Positions 1 through 10,517 of a stretch of 48,209 nt of DNA are shown here, piece by piece. A model generated the notes under the pieces. That model searched no databases, had not been told where the DNA came from, and saw nothing but the letters and a program-made list of their open reading frames with translations. Within the stretch, counting starts at the first letter, position 1, and each line of letters begins with the position of its first letter. This stretch comes from Betaproteobacteria bacterium (GTDB lineage: Bacteria; Pseudomonadota; Gammaproteobacteria; Burkholderiales; SG8-41), in contig JACQOJ010000099.1 of the NCBI GenBank assembly GCA_016202605.1, forward strand, positions 1 to 48,209. The letters are read 5' to 3'. Both the position numbers and the translations under genes were made by a program.

Positions 1-352
1 AGGGATGACGGTGCGCGGCTATCTCGACAAGGTCAAGTGTCCGACGCTGCTCGTCACCGGCGAGTTCGATCCGCTGTGCCCGCTCGAAGACGCGGTCGAG
101 GCTTTCAACGATCTCAAGGTGCCGAAGGACATGTGGGTGTTCGAAAACCAGTATCACCCGCTGTGGGGCATCGCCAACCTCGGCGGCATGGACTGCCACG
201 ACTACGTGCTCGACTGGCTGCACGCCCTGTTCTCGGGCAAGCGCGTGCCGAAGAAGAGCGGGCGCATCGCCTACATCCGGGAAAACGGCGACGGCCCGTG
301 GGGCCGGTGCGACTGGACGTCGCCGATCAAACCGGGTCAGGCGTACTTCTGA
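1..352 (+). CDS. alpha/beta hydrolase, C-terminal part (5' end outside window)
   Basis: VKCPTLLVTGEFDPLCPLEDA followed by QYHPLWG is typical of the hydrolase C-terminal Asp/His region; frame is open to the window start. Confidence 0.7.
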   Translation, partial: GMTVRGYLDKVKCPTLLVTGEFDPLCPLEDAVEAFNDLKVPKDMWVFENQYHPLWGIANLGGMDCHDYVLDWLHALFSGKRVPKKSGRIAYIRENGDGPWGRCDWTSPIKPGQAYF

Positions 353-566
353 CCGGAAATTCTACGTCGAGTCGTAGGAATTGTTGTTCCCCCGGATTTC
401 ATGTCATTTCATCCGGGCTACGGAGACCTCATCGTGTGCCCGGAAAGCAGCGCCAGGGATCCAGACATTGTCGCCTTCCGCGACTGGGTGCTCGCCGAGG
501 CCGCCGCAAGCGTGGCGCTCGTCAAGATTCCGGAAATTTAGCGTCTTGAAGCTTGGCGCGCGGGCT

Positions 567-1553
567 TCACTGCGGCTGAATGCCGACCGCCTTCAGCAGC
601 TTCGCGTACTTTCCGATCTCCGTGCGGATCAGACTGCTGAACTCCTCGGGCGTGCTCGTGGCGCTGTCCACGCCGAGGGTGGCGAATCGTTTCTTGACAT
701 CGGCATCTTTAAGGATTCGTCCCAGCTCCGTGTTGAGCCGCGTGATGATGGCCTGCGGCGTGCCGGCCGGCGCGAGTACGCCCCACCAGCTGGTCATTGC
801 GTAGCCTTGCACCCCGGAGGCTGCCACGGTGGGCACCCCCGGTACGAGCGGGGTGGGTTCGGGGCCGGTCACCGCGAGCGCGCGCAGCTTCCCGGCCTGA
901 ACGTGCGGCAGCACCACTGCCATGTCGGAGAACACCACGTCCACCTCGCCTGACAGGAGCGCGGTGGTGATGAGCGCGGAGCCCTTGAACGGCACGTGCA
1001 GCATGTCCGTCTGGGTCATCCCCTTGTAGAGCTCGGCCGAGAGGTGCGAAATGCTGCCCGGCCCGCTGGAGCCGTAATTGATCTTGCCTTTGTGCTTCTT
1101 CACCAGCGCGGTGAACTCCTTGAACGTTTTCGCCGGCACGGAGGGGTGCACCACGACGATTTGCGGCGCCACGACGGCGAGCGTGATCGGCGCAAAATCC
1201 TTGAGCGGATCATAGCCGACGTTCTTGTAGACATTGTGGTTGATGGCCACCGGCCCGACGTTGCCCACGAGCAGCGTGTAGCCGTCGGCAGGCGACTTTG
1301 CCGCCACCGCCGATCCCAGGCTGCCGGCCACGCCGGCGCGGTTTTCGACGATGGCTTGCTGTTTCCAGGCTTCGGTGAGCTTCTGACCCAGGATGCGCGC
1401 GATGGTGTCGGAGGTGCCCCCTGCGGGAAACGGCGCGATTACGCGAATCGGTTTGGCGGGATAAGTCTGCGCGGCCGCCGATGCGGGCAATGCGCCGATC
1501 ACGACGGCGAGCGAAGCGCCAACGAGCAATGTTTTCACGACGTGCTCCTCCAC
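567..1553 (-). CDS. tripartite tricarboxylate transporter substrate-binding protein (Bug/TctC family)
   Basis: Signal peptide, then YPAKPIRVIAPFPAGGTSDTIAR, VENRAGVAGSLG, MLHVPFKGSA, GKLRALAVTG. Confidence 0.93.
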   Translation of the reverse strand: MEEHVVKTLLVGASLAVVIGALPASAAAQTYPAKPIRVIAPFPAGGTSDTIARILGQKLTEAWKQQAIVENRAGVAGSLGSAVAAKSPADGYTLLVGNVGPVAINHNVYKNVGYDPLKDFAPITLAVVAPQIVVVHPSVPAKTFKEFTALVKKHKGKINYGSSGPGSISHLSAELYKGMTQTDMLHVPFKGSALITTALLSGEVDVVFSDMAVVLPHVQAGKLRALAVTGPEPTPLVPGVPTVAASGVQGYAMTSWWGVLAPAGTPQAIITRLNTELGRILKDADVKKRFATLGVDSATSTPEEFSSLIRTEIGKYAKLLKAVGIQPQ

Positions 1554-1677
1554 TTTATGCCGGGGCGGGGACGCGCCGGCGGGTTGTGCATGCGGCTTTT
1601 GTTGAAATCAGTGTGCCTCATGCCGCCGGCCCGTGCAAGGGGCCGGGCGCCGCGGTCCCGAAACCACCGCCGGGAGG

Positions 1678-2082
1678 CTACGGGAGCTGGATCTTGCCGC
1701 CGCCGGGCAATCCGCCCGGTCCGATTCCGCCCATGCCCCCCTGCGGCACGACGATCGAAGAGGCCGCCTGGCGGCGCAGTTCCTGCAGTTCCTTCATCGT
1801 GCGTTCCACCGCCTCCTTGGCGGCGGCCCCGAACTTCCGGGTGGCTTCTTCGAGCGACCGGGCGTCGATTTCGAAGTTGATCGGCAGCGGTCCCGCGTTG
1901 GTGAGGATCTGCGCTTCTCCGGCGTAGACCGTCTTGCGGCCGGGGTCCGGCGCGCCGTCGCTCTTCACCGGGACCAGGGCGCGAATCGTTCCGACCTTGC
2001 GATCGGTGTAGATCTCCTCGCGGTAGAGCGCCGCGGAATCCATTTTCCCTTCGCCGGCGCGTTCATTCGGATTCAAAGCCAT
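1678..2082 (-). CDS. conserved hypothetical cytoplasmic protein
   Basis: ORF with likely start MALNPNERAGEGKMDS; ALYREEIYTDRKVGTIRALVPV region looks conserved; Gly/Pro-rich tail. Exact start uncertain. Confidence 0.6.
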   Translation of the reverse strand: MALNPNERAGEGKMDSAALYREEIYTDRKVGTIRALVPVKSDGAPDPGRKTVYAGEAQILTNAGPLPINFEIDARSLEEATRKFGAAAKEAVERTMKELQELRRQAASSIVVPQGGMGGIGPGGLPGGGKIQLP

Positions 2083-2218
2083 TGTTGCCTCGCTGCTCAG
2101 GTATCGACAGGGCACAAGCGTAACAGAAAAGCCGGGGAAATTTTAGCGCGCGGCGTGACAAACCGCGAACAACAGCCGAAAATTAGCCGCGATAGACGCG
2201 AAAAAGAGGAGCAGTGAC

Positions 2219-2626
2219 ATGGCGGACATCGACGCTGCGACCCGGACGGCGGCGCCGCCGGAAAGCCTCGTGCGGCTCACGCACGTGGTCTACGGCCTGC
2301 ACGCATTCAGCGCGGTCATGGGCGTACTGGGTCCCGCCTTCATCGTGACGGCTTTTCTCACCGGCTGGCCGTCCATCATCGGCGTGATCATCAACTACGT
2401 GAAGCGCGGCGACGCGCGCGGCACCTACCTCGACTCGCACTTCGGCTGGCAGATACGGACTTTCTGGTACGCCCTGCTTTGGGCGGCGATCGGGCTGCTG
2501 TTGATCGCGACCGTGTTCGGCATGGTGATCGGCGTCCCGCTGCTGGTCGTGGTGGGGCTCTGGGTGCTCTACCGCATCGTCCGCGGCTGGATCACGCTGA
2601 ACGACGGGCAGCCGATGCCCGTGTGA
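2219..2626 (+). CDS. small membrane protein, DUF4870-like
   Basis: Three hydrophobic helices; purine-rich RBS gaggagcag upstream. Confidence 0.7.
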   Translation: MADIDAATRTAAPPESLVRLTHVVYGLHAFSAVMGVLGPAFIVTAFLTGWPSIIGVIINYVKRGDARGTYLDSHFGWQIRTFWYALLWAAIGLLLIATVFGMVIGVPLLVVVGLWVLYRIVRGWITLNDGQPMPV

Positions 2627-2640
2627 ATCGCGGACCCCGC

Positions 2641-4149
2641 ATGTCCCGGATCGTTCTCTGCACCGTCAACGCGCGTTACGTGCACGCCGCGCTCGGCCTG
2701 CGCTATCTCGCCGCCAACATGGGCGAGTTACAGGGCGGGACGAAGATCGTCGAATTCGTGCTCGGCGCGCGCCCCGCGGACATGGTGGAGACGCTGCTCG
2801 CCGAAAAGCCGCGCATCGCCGGTTTCGGCGTCTACATCTGGAACGTCGAGGAAATCACCCGGATGGTGGCGCTCATGAAGCGCGTGGCGCCGGAGGTGGT
2901 CGTCGTGGTGGGCGGTCCGGAGGTCAGCTACGAAGTCGGGGAGCAGCGCATCTGCACGCTGGCCGATTACGTGGTCACCGGCTGGGGCGACGCGACATTC
3001 CCGAAGTTGTGCCGAGATATCCTTGCCGACCGGTTGCCGCACGACAAGGTGCTTGCGGGCGAGCAGCCGGCTCTCGATGCGATCGCGCTGCCGTACGCCC
3101 TTTACAACGAGGAGGATATCGCGAAACGATTTCTTTACGTCGAAGCCTCGCGCGGATGCCCGTTCAAATGCGAATTCTGCCTGTCGGCGCTCGACAGGAC
3201 GGCATGGCCGTTCGACCTCGACGCGTTCCTCGCCGAACTCGCGGCACTGTATGATCGTGGCGCGCGGCACTTTCGTTTCGTGGACCGCACCTTCAATCTG
3301 AAAGTCGCCGCGGGCGTGCGGATCCTGGAATTCTTTCTCGCGCGGCTGGACGACAGACTGTTCGTGCACTTCGAAGTCATTCCCGACCATCTGCCCGAGC
3401 GGCTGAAGGAAGCGATCGCGAGGTTTGCGGCGGGGTCATTGCAGTTCGAGGTGGGCATCCAGACGTGGAACCCGGAGGCGCAGGCGCTCATTTCGCGCAG
3501 GCAGGACAACACGAAGGCGGAAGCAAACCTGCGCTGGCTCCGGAACCACTCCAGTGCCCTCATCCACGTCGACCTGATCGCCGGGCTTCCGGGCGAGGGC
3601 ATCGAGAGCTTCGGGCGCGGATTCGACCGCCTTCACGCGCTTGGCCCGCACGAGATACAGGTGGGGATACTCAAGCGGCTGCGCGGCACGCCGATCGCAC
3701 GCCATACCGGGGCGTTTGCGATGCGCTACAATCCCGATCCGCCCTATAACGTGCTCGCCACCGACCGCATCGGTTTCGCGGACATGCAACGTATATCGCG
3801 TTTCGCCCGCTATTGGGAAATGGTGGGAAATTCGGGACGGTTCCGCGGAGCGCTGCCGTTGCTGCTCGGCGATGCGCCGTTCGAGCGGTTCATGCGTTTT
3901 TCGGACTGGCTGTTCGCGCAGACCGGCAGGACCCACGAAATCGCGCTCGATCGCCTGTTCGAGCTGGTCTATGCGTTCACGACGACGGAACTCGCCGTTC
4001 CGCCCGAACGCGCCGCCGAATTGCTCCTGAGCGACTACGCGGCGAGCGGCGCGCGAGGCCGGCTGAGCTTCATGCCGGCGCTGACGCGAAACCGTGTATT
4101 GCCTCCGGCGAAAGGCCGCGGCTGGATGCGCCAGGCGCGACATCTATGA
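2641..4149 (+). CDS. B12-binding domain radical SAM protein (DUF4080-like)
   Basis: MSRIVLCTVNARYVHAALGLRYL N-terminus; EASRGCPFKCEFC gives the CxxxCxxC cluster motif; internal start chosen over the 2479 ORF start. Confidence 0.88.
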   Translation: MSRIVLCTVNARYVHAALGLRYLAANMGELQGGTKIVEFVLGARPADMVETLLAEKPRIAGFGVYIWNVEEITRMVALMKRVAPEVVVVVGGPEVSYEVGEQRICTLADYVVTGWGDATFPKLCRDILADRLPHDKVLAGEQPALDAIALPYALYNEEDIAKRFLYVEASRGCPFKCEFCLSALDRTAWPFDLDAFLAELAALYDRGARHFRFVDRTFNLKVAAGVRILEFFLARLDDRLFVHFEVIPDHLPERLKEAIARFAAGSLQFEVGIQTWNPEAQALISRRQDNTKAEANLRWLRNHSSALIHVDLIAGLPGEGIESFGRGFDRLHALGPHEIQVGILKRLRGTPIARHTGAFAMRYNPDPPYNVLATDRIGFADMQRISRFARYWEMVGNSGRFRGALPLLLGDAPFERFMRFSDWLFAQTGRTHEIALDRLFELVYAFTTTELAVPPERAAELLLSDYAASGARGRLSFMPALTRNRVLPPAKGRGWMRQARHL

Positions 4150-4535
4150 GACGCTTCGACCCGCGGGAACACGCGCGGAACGTTCTGGGCGAGCGGCTGC
4201 AGAGCTGCGGCGAATCGCCGGTAACGGGTTTTTATCGTGACGGCTGCTGCAACACGGGGCCGGACGACCCCGGCATGCACAGTATCTGCGCGATCATGAC
4301 GGCGGAGTTTCTCGCCTTCAGCCGTTCCCGCGGCAACGACCTGACGACGCCCGCGCCGGACTTCGGCTTTCCAGGGCTGCAACCCGGCGACCGCTGGTGC
4401 CTGTGCGCCGCGCGCTGGAAGGAGGCGCTCGACGCGGGAATGGCGCCCAGGGTGGTTCTTACCGCGACCCATGAAGCGACCCTCGGGTTCGTGTCGCTCG
4501 ATGACCTCAAGAAGCACGCGATCGATCTCGTCTGA
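4146..4535 (+). CDS. DUF2237 family protein
   Basis: GFYRDGCCNTGPDDPGMHSICAIMT...LQPGDRWCLCAARWKEA; ATGA overlap with the upstream radical SAM gene. Confidence 0.88.
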   Translation: MRRFDPREHARNVLGERLQSCGESPVTGFYRDGCCNTGPDDPGMHSICAIMTAEFLAFSRSRGNDLTTPAPDFGFPGLQPGDRWCLCAARWKEALDAGMAPRVVLTATHEATLGFVSLDDLKKHAIDLV

Positions 4536-4547
4536 CAGCGTCGGGCA

Positions 4548-4943
4548 ATGACAGACGGGAGCGCGCCGGCGGTGCGGATCGACAAGTGGCTGTGGGCCGC
4601 GCGGTTTTTCAAAACCCGTTCCGCGGCACAGCAGGCCGTGGAAGGCGGCAAGGTCAAGCTCAACGGTGAGCGCAGCAAGCCCTCCAGGGATCTCAAGGCG
4701 GGCGACGAGCTTGTGATCCACATCGGTGCCTACGAGTGGGTGATCCGCGTTGCCCGGCTCTCGGAAAAACGCGGTCCGGCCACCGTCGCGCGCACGCTCT
4801 ATGTCGAGGACGAAGCGAGCCGCAGCCGCCGCACCGAGCAGGTCGCGTTGCGCCGGTTTGCCGCGGTCCCCGGCGGCGAGCGCCGCGGCCGCCCCACCAA
4901 GCGCGAGCGGCGGCAGCTCGAGCGCTGGCGCCACCGCTCGTAG
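4548..4943 (+). CDS. hslR: S4-domain RNA-binding protein, Hsp15 family
   Basis: VRIDKWLWAARFFKTRSAAQQAVEGGKVKLNG S4 motif with basic tail. Confidence 0.85.
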   Translation: MTDGSAPAVRIDKWLWAARFFKTRSAAQQAVEGGKVKLNGERSKPSRDLKAGDELVIHIGAYEWVIRVARLSEKRGPATVARTLYVEDEASRSRRTEQVALRRFAAVPGGERRGRPTKRERRQLERWRHRS

Positions 4944-4958
4944 TTCTTCGCAGGAGAT

Positions 4959-6335
4959 TCAGGCGGACCGGGATTCTTCCGCCGCGCGATCCTCCGGCCA
5001 GCGCAGCGCGCGGGCGAGCGATTCGACGCGGCGGGAAACGGCCATCCTGCCTTCGTTGACGTAGGCTTCGTGGTTGAGCTCGACTTCGTCGAGTTCGTAG
5101 AGATAGTTCACCATCATGCCCGCCGATTGCGTCAGCCCCCGGGAAGAGGGATCGGCGCCCCAGTTGATGCGTTCCAGGCGCGCGCCGTTGCGCAGATGAA
5201 ACCGGGCCACGGCATCGAGCGGCTGGCCGTCGCCGCGCCGGGCGCGCGTGAGGTAGTGCGCGCACAGCCGCTGGAGTATCTCGCGCATCTCATCACCCGG
5301 CGCCGCGCTGCGACGCGCGGTCTGGCTCCTGGTCTTCGTCACCCACGCCGCGAGCTCGCTCTTGCCCTCGATTGCCGCGAGCTGCGCGATGTTCGCATCA
5401 AGCCACGCCCGGAAGCCGGGCACCGGAGACAGCGTGCTGAACGTTTTCACCTTGGGCAGTTCCTCGTGGAGTTCGCCGGCGACCTGCTTGATGAGGAAAT
5501 CGCCGAACGAGATGCCATGAAGCCCCGCCTGGCAGTCGCTGATCGAGTAGAAGATCGCCGTGTCCGCGCGTTCCGGATCCACGACCTCGCTCGCGGGATC
5601 GAGCAATTCGTGGATCTTCGCCGCGAGCCCCCTGACCAGCGCCACTTCCACGAAGATCAACGGGTCGTCCGGCAGCGACGGATGGAAGAACGCGAAACAG
5701 CGCCGGTCGGCCGCGAGGCGCCGCCGCAGATCGTCCCAGCCGTTGATCGCGTGCACCGCCTCGTAGCGGATCAATTTTTCCAGGATGTGCGCCGGCGTGC
5801 GCCAGTCGATCCGTTGCAGGGAGATGAAGCCGCGGTTGAACCACGAGCGCAGGAGATGCACGAAATCCGCCTCGACCGGTCGCAATCGCGGCCGGGCGGG
5901 CAGTTGCTGCAGCACCAGTCCGCGCATTTCCACCAGTGCGGCGGTTCCGCCGGGGGCCATGTTGATGCGCCGGAGCAATTCCTGGCGCGGGGCCTCGACC
6001 GCGTGCGCCAGCGCCGCGAGCATCTCCCCGTCCGGGTTCGCGCGGTAGGCCTCGATCGCCCGCATGACGGCCTCGCTGTCGGGGGAGAACTCGCGCTCCA
6101 GGCAGTCGAAGAACTCGGCGCGCCCGGCGTCGTCGAGAGCGGAATACGCGGCGACGATTTCCATGGCGAGCGCGGCGCTGGACGGCTCGCCCCGTTCGAT
6201 CAGCAGCGCATGGCACAGTTCACTCAGTTTCGCGACGCGGTCGCGGCGCGCGACAACGGCGCGCAACCGCGGACTCAGCAGGACGCGGCCGCGTTCGGCG
6301 ATGGATCGGATCAGTTTGTTGAAAAACGAAGGCAT
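4959..6335 (-). CDS. malonyl-CoA decarboxylase
   Basis: Motifs RRINMAPGGTAALVEMR, WFNRGFISLQRIDWRTPAHILEKLIRYEAVH, FFHPSLPDDPLIFVEVAL, TFSTLSPVPGFRAWL. Confidence 0.93.
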   Translation of the reverse strand: MPSFFNKLIRSIAERGRVLLSPRLRAVVARRDRVAKLSELCHALLIERGEPSSAALAMEIVAAYSALDDAGRAEFFDCLEREFSPDSEAVMRAIEAYRANPDGEMLAALAHAVEAPRQELLRRINMAPGGTAALVEMRGLVLQQLPARPRLRPVEADFVHLLRSWFNRGFISLQRIDWRTPAHILEKLIRYEAVHAINGWDDLRRRLAADRRCFAFFHPSLPDDPLIFVEVALVRGLAAKIHELLDPASEVVDPERADTAIFYSISDCQAGLHGISFGDFLIKQVAGELHEELPKVKTFSTLSPVPGFRAWLDANIAQLAAIEGKSELAAWVTKTRSQTARRSAAPGDEMREILQRLCAHYLTRARRGDGQPLDAVARFHLRNGARLERINWGADPSSRGLTQSAGMMVNYLYELDEVELNHEAYVNEGRMAVSRRVESLARALRWPEDRAAEESRSA

Positions 6336-6415
6336 GGCGCTTCTAGATTACCCTGTGCCGGCAAACCAACCAAGTCCCCGCTGCCCGGTATCCATCGGGT
6401 GCCTCACTCGATTCG

Positions 6416-7960
6416 CTAGCTACGCTCCGCGCCGGGCCGGCCGTCCTCGACGGCGTAGGCGACGAGTGTCCGTATCGGCGACTGCGGGTCCCGGACGTCG
6501 TCGAGCGTGCGCAACTGCGCGAGACAGCGTCTGGCGGACAGTTCCATTGCCGTATAGCCGCGGCGCGTCGGATTGGCATGCTTGATGTGCGGATTGTCCG
6601 GGGCCCAGGCCTCGACCTCCCTGCGCGGCCGGCCCTGCGAGCTGATGGATGTGCCGACGAACTCCGTCGCGACGACCGGGGCGCGCGGGTCGTCGAAATC
6701 GATCCTGAGATCGGCTACCACCGACATGTGCACGTCCCCGCCGATCACGACCGGATTCGCGATGCGCCCGTCCGCGATGTGGCTCAGGATCCGCTTGCGC
6801 GCTTCCGGATAGCCGTCCCAGCCGTCGGTCCAGAAGGACTGCCCTGCGCCGGGCATGCGGTCCGCCTGCGCCATCAACGTCTGCTGCGCGATGATGTTCC
6901 AGCGCGCGCGCGAAGCGGACAGTCCGTCCAGCAGCCACTTTTCCTGCGCGGCGCCGAGCAGGGTGCGATGCGGATCGAGCCGCTCGGCGCAATCTTCGAC
7001 CACGTTGCTGCCGCCGCGTCCGGGGCGGGTGCAGACCTGCGGCGATTTGTACTGGCGCCCGTCGAGAATATGAAACCGGGCGATCCCGCCGAAGGCCGCG
7101 CGCGCGTAGAGCTGCATGTGGGGGCCGCGGGGGCGCGCCCAGCCCGGCAGCGGCATGTGTTCGTAGTACGCCTGATACGCCGCCGCGCGCCGTCTCAGGA
7201 ACAGCTCCGGGGGCGTGCGCTCCTCCGAATGGTCTCCCGCGTAATCGTTGTCCACCTCGTGGTCGTCCCAGGTCACCAGCCAGGGAAAGGACGCGTGCGC
7301 CGCCTGCAGGTCGGGATCGCTCTTGTAGAGCGCGTGCCGGTTGCGGTACTCGCGCAGCGTGATCGGCTCGCCCGCCTCGTGCTTGCGCACGTGATTGCGG
7401 CCCCAGGACGACTCGTAGATGTAATCGCCGAGATGGATGACGAGGTCGAGATCCTCGCGCGACATGTGACGGTAGGCCGCGTAGTAGCCCTGCTCGTACT
7501 GCTGGCAGGACGCGAACGCGAAGCGCATGCGCTCGGCCGCCGCATCCGGTGCGGGCGCGGTCCGGGTGCGGCCGATGGGGCTTGCCGCGCCGCCGGCGTG
7601 AAAGCGATACCAGTACCAGCGGGCGGGCTCGAGCCCGGTCAGTTCCACATGCACCGAATGTGCAAGTTCGGGCGTGGCGACGGCCTTTCCCTTGCGGACG
7701 ATGCTCCCGAAGGATTCGTCCGCGGCGAGTTCCCATCCGATTTCGACCGTTTGCGGAGGCATGCCGCCGCCTTCCAGCGGACGCGGCGCGAGGCGCGTCC
7801 ATAATACGAAACCCGCAGGCTGCGGATACCCGGAAGCGACGCCCAGCGTGAACGGGTCGCTCGCGAACCGGGGGCGCGCCAGCGCCCGCGGAATCGGGAG
7901 GAGGGCGGAAGCCGCAAGGCCGGCGGCGTCAACAAGAAAGCGGCGTCGGGAAAGCGACAT
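6416..7960 (-). CDS. alkaline phosphatase D (PhoD) family protein, Tat-exported
   Basis: Twin-arginine SRRRFLV signal; FTLGVASGYPQPAGFVLWTRLAP; HLGDYIYE; TWDDHEVDNDYAGD; GGDVHMS. Confidence 0.92.
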   Translation of the reverse strand: MSLSRRRFLVDAAGLAASALLPIPRALARPRFASDPFTLGVASGYPQPAGFVLWTRLAPRPLEGGGMPPQTVEIGWELAADESFGSIVRKGKAVATPELAHSVHVELTGLEPARWYWYRFHAGGAASPIGRTRTAPAPDAAAERMRFAFASCQQYEQGYYAAYRHMSREDLDLVIHLGDYIYESSWGRNHVRKHEAGEPITLREYRNRHALYKSDPDLQAAHASFPWLVTWDDHEVDNDYAGDHSEERTPPELFLRRRAAAYQAYYEHMPLPGWARPRGPHMQLYARAAFGGIARFHILDGRQYKSPQVCTRPGRGGSNVVEDCAERLDPHRTLLGAAQEKWLLDGLSASRARWNIIAQQTLMAQADRMPGAGQSFWTDGWDGYPEARKRILSHIADGRIANPVVIGGDVHMSVVADLRIDFDDPRAPVVATEFVGTSISSQGRPRREVEAWAPDNPHIKHANPTRRGYTAMELSARRCLAQLRTLDDVRDPQSPIRTLVAYAVEDGRPGAERS

Positions 7961-8146
7961 GATGATCACTATAACGCGGCTGCGTGGATACTCGTGGACA
8001 CGGTCGCGGCCGCAAGGGCATCTCGGCATAGGCGCTGCAGGCCAAAAAACGCTGCGATCAGATGCGACGCTAATACCGATGGGGACGACCGGCCACGCCG
8101 GCGATCCGCGCGCCTTGAACCGGTCTTGTTCGTTAAGCGCCGAGAG

Positions 8147-8749
8147 TCAGTAGCCTTGAGGCCCGAAGACCGTAATGCCCAGTCGGCGTTCCAGAGCGCG
8201 CCCGAACCGATACTTCATTTCCGGTCCCTCATAAGTCATCGGCGGGGTTCCGAGAAAACCCGATTCCGCCTCCACCCGCAATACGGTGAACGATGGCCCC
8301 GGTTGCGAGGCGATTCCAGGCAGCGCGCGCTCGAGATCCGCAATGTTTTCTATGGTCCTGGTCCGGGGAATTCCCGCGGCCTGCGCCAGGGCCGCGTAGT
8401 CAGCCCCGCCCTGGTTGACCATCGGCATGCCGCCGACCGTCTGGTATACGCGGTTATCGACCACGAAATGCTTCAGGTTGCGTGGCGCCTGGGCCGCCTC
8501 CGTGAGCAGGCAGCCGAGATTCATGCACAGCGAGCCGTCAGCGTTCAACACCCAGACCGGCGTGTTGGGCAGCGCCAGGGCGAGCCCGAGCGCGAAGCTC
8601 GCGGCAAATCCCATCGCGCCATGCATGTAGAAGCTGTCCTCGCTTTTCGTTGCGGCCCACCACTCGTTGGCCGCCATGCCGAGCGCGCAGACCACCGCCG
8701 CATCGCCGCGGTGAGCGGCAAGCACTTCCAATGCCTCTCTCGTTTTCAT
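8147..8749 (-). CDS. TPP-dependent decarboxylase beta subunit (sulfopyruvate/phosphonopyruvate decarboxylase-like, ComE-type)
   Basis: TPP-binding NADGSLCMNLG...VVDNRVY; short split subunit; 4-bp overlap with the alpha gene. Confidence 0.82.
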   Translation of the reverse strand: MKTREALEVLAAHRGDAAVVCALGMAANEWWAATKSEDSFYMHGAMGFAASFALGLALALPNTPVWVLNADGSLCMNLGCLLTEAAQAPRNLKHFVVDNRVYQTVGGMPMVNQGGADYAALAQAAGIPRTRTIENIADLERALPGIASQPGPSFTVLRVEAESGFLGTPPMTYEGPEMKYRFGRALERRLGITVFGPQGY

Positions 8750-9249
8750 GAATGTTCTCCCTTGACGAGGTGCCGCGTCAGAAACGCGATAAAGGGACGC
8801 TTCTGCAGGCGGCAAGCCTCATAGGCATGCGGGATATGGACCAGATCCTCGGGACGATCGAATACGTGGTAGGGAAAATCGTAGGTTTGCAACAGCGGAA
8901 AAGTGCGTCGTCCCTGTACTTCCTGATAGATCCGGTGATCGTCGATGGAACCACGCTGGCTCACAATGCAGAAAACCGGAATCTGGTGGCGCAGGTTGAG
9001 TGTGGCGAGTTCCCCGGTGCAGGTGAGGAGCCCGGTGTTTCCTATCACCACGACCGAGCGCACGCCGCCGAAGAAAGCGCCGCTGCAAATGGCGACCGCT
9101 TCCGCCTCACGCGCAACCGGCACGTGGCGAATCGACGGATCGGCCGACAACCGCCGGATGAGGGGCGCGACCCAATCGTCGGGAAGCGTGGCGGCGAGAC
9201 GCACGCCGCACTTCACCAGTTCTTCGTGAATGCGCTCATTGACATCCAT
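8746..9249 (-). CDS. TPP-dependent decarboxylase alpha subunit (sulfopyruvate/phosphonopyruvate decarboxylase-like, ComD-type)
   Basis: PYR domain with catalytic Glu region VPVAREAEAVAICSGAFFGG; stop overlaps the beta start. Confidence 0.8.
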   Translation of the reverse strand: MDVNERIHEELVKCGVRLAATLPDDWVAPLIRRLSADPSIRHVPVAREAEAVAICSGAFFGGVRSVVVIGNTGLLTCTGELATLNLRHQIPVFCIVSQRGSIDDHRIYQEVQGRRTFPLLQTYDFPYHVFDRPEDLVHIPHAYEACRLQKRPFIAFLTRHLVKGEHS

Positions 9250-9253
9250 GCGT

Positions 9254-10492
9254 CTACTCCTCTTGTTGGCTGGTTCGGATGGGCGGCAGGTCATGGGCGC
9301 CGTCTCCCGGACGGCGGACGACGCGACCGTTGAATACGACGAGCGGCCGGGGCGCGAGGCGTGCCACCGGGTCGTCTTCCGGCCCGCAGTCGGCGACGGC
9401 AAAGCAGGCCGGCGCGCCAGTCCGGCACCAGTCCGTATCCGCGCTTAATCCCATCGCGTGTGCCGCGCGCAAGCTTACCGCTTCGAGCAGGAAATCCGGA
9501 TCGGCGAGCTGGGCGACGATTCCGAGTACCTGTGCCGCGAGCAGCGGGTCCGCATTGCCGGTCGGCAGAAACGGGTCTTGGACGTTGTCGGAGCCGCAAG
9601 CCACATTGATTCCCGCGGCCAGAATCTCGGCGACAGGCGGCACTCCGCGCAGCCCGGATTCGCGGCCCTGGAGATAGAGGTTCGTGAGCGGCAGAGCGAT
9701 TACATGCAGACGCGCTTCGGCTGCGAGCCCGATTGCCTCCGCGCGCACGGCGGCAGGCGCAACCGCGAGCGAGCAGCAGTGCGATGCCGCAACGCGGCCC
9801 TCCAGGCCGTAACCGCGGGTAAGACGGGCAAGTTCAGCCATATTCTGCACCGCGGGCTCCAGCGTCTCGTCGAGATGGAGATCGACCATGCCCCCGGCCT
9901 TTTCGGCAAGCTCGAGCGTCCGGCGCATCAGCGTCGGCGCCTCCGCGCCGCGGTTTCCCGTGGCCCCGCCCACGGCGTCACACCCCAGATGCAGCGCATC
10001 CGCGAGCGCTCGCCAGGATTCCTCGTCGTTCACGGGCGCGGAGGCAGGCAGGAACGCGACGACCTGGATGGTTATGCGATCCGAAAACGCTTCCCTGAGC
10101 GCAAGCGCCGCCTCGACATGCCGAAGCCCCACCGTCTTGTCGACGTCGGCGTGTGTCCGGAGCGTCGCCACCCCGTGGCTGATCGCCCACTGGATCACGC
10201 GTTCCCCGCGCTGCCGGTGATCTTCCGGCGTGAGGTTCGGGCGCAGCTTTCCAAAACGGGCGCGCGCATCCGCGAGGTCCGTGGAGGCGCCCACACGACC
10301 GACGAGACAGGCCTTGTCCAGGTGGTGATGGGGGTCGGCCAGCGCGGGAAGGAGAAGCCGACCACCCACATGCCACTCTTCACGTCCCGTTTCGGGCACG
10401 GATTTCGCAATGAGGCTGATGCGGCCGGCGTCGACGGCAATGTCGACAGCGTCGCCGGAACCCGGCTTCCACGGGTGGACGCCCCGAATCAT
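9254..10492 (-). CDS. amidohydrolase, cytosine deaminase-like (CodA/TrzA-type)
   Basis: ADPHHHLDKAC, VDLHLDET, ASHCCSLA, INVACGSDNVQDPF metal ligands; a GTG start at 10504 is also possible. Confidence 0.85.
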   Translation of the reverse strand: MIRGVHPWKPGSGDAVDIAVDAGRISLIAKSVPETGREEWHVGGRLLLPALADPHHHLDKACLVGRVGASTDLADARARFGKLRPNLTPEDHRQRGERVIQWAISHGVATLRTHADVDKTVGLRHVEAALALREAFSDRITIQVVAFLPASAPVNDEESWRALADALHLGCDAVGGATGNRGAEAPTLMRRTLELAEKAGGMVDLHLDETLEPAVQNMAELARLTRGYGLEGRVAASHCCSLAVAPAAVRAEAIGLAAEARLHVIALPLTNLYLQGRESGLRGVPPVAEILAAGINVACGSDNVQDPFLPTGNADPLLAAQVLGIVAQLADPDFLLEAVSLRAAHAMGLSADTDWCRTGAPACFAVADCGPEDDPVARLAPRPLVVFNGRVVRRPGDGAHDLPPIRTSQQEE

Positions 10493-10517
10493 CAGATCAT
10501 GCACGCGTCCGTCCTTG

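Noticed and set aside
5070-6419. 449-aa plus-strand ORF
   Set aside because: Shadow ORF antisense to malonyl-CoA decarboxylase.
6578-7804. 408-aa plus-strand ORF
   Set aside because: Shadow ORF antisense to the PhoD-family gene.
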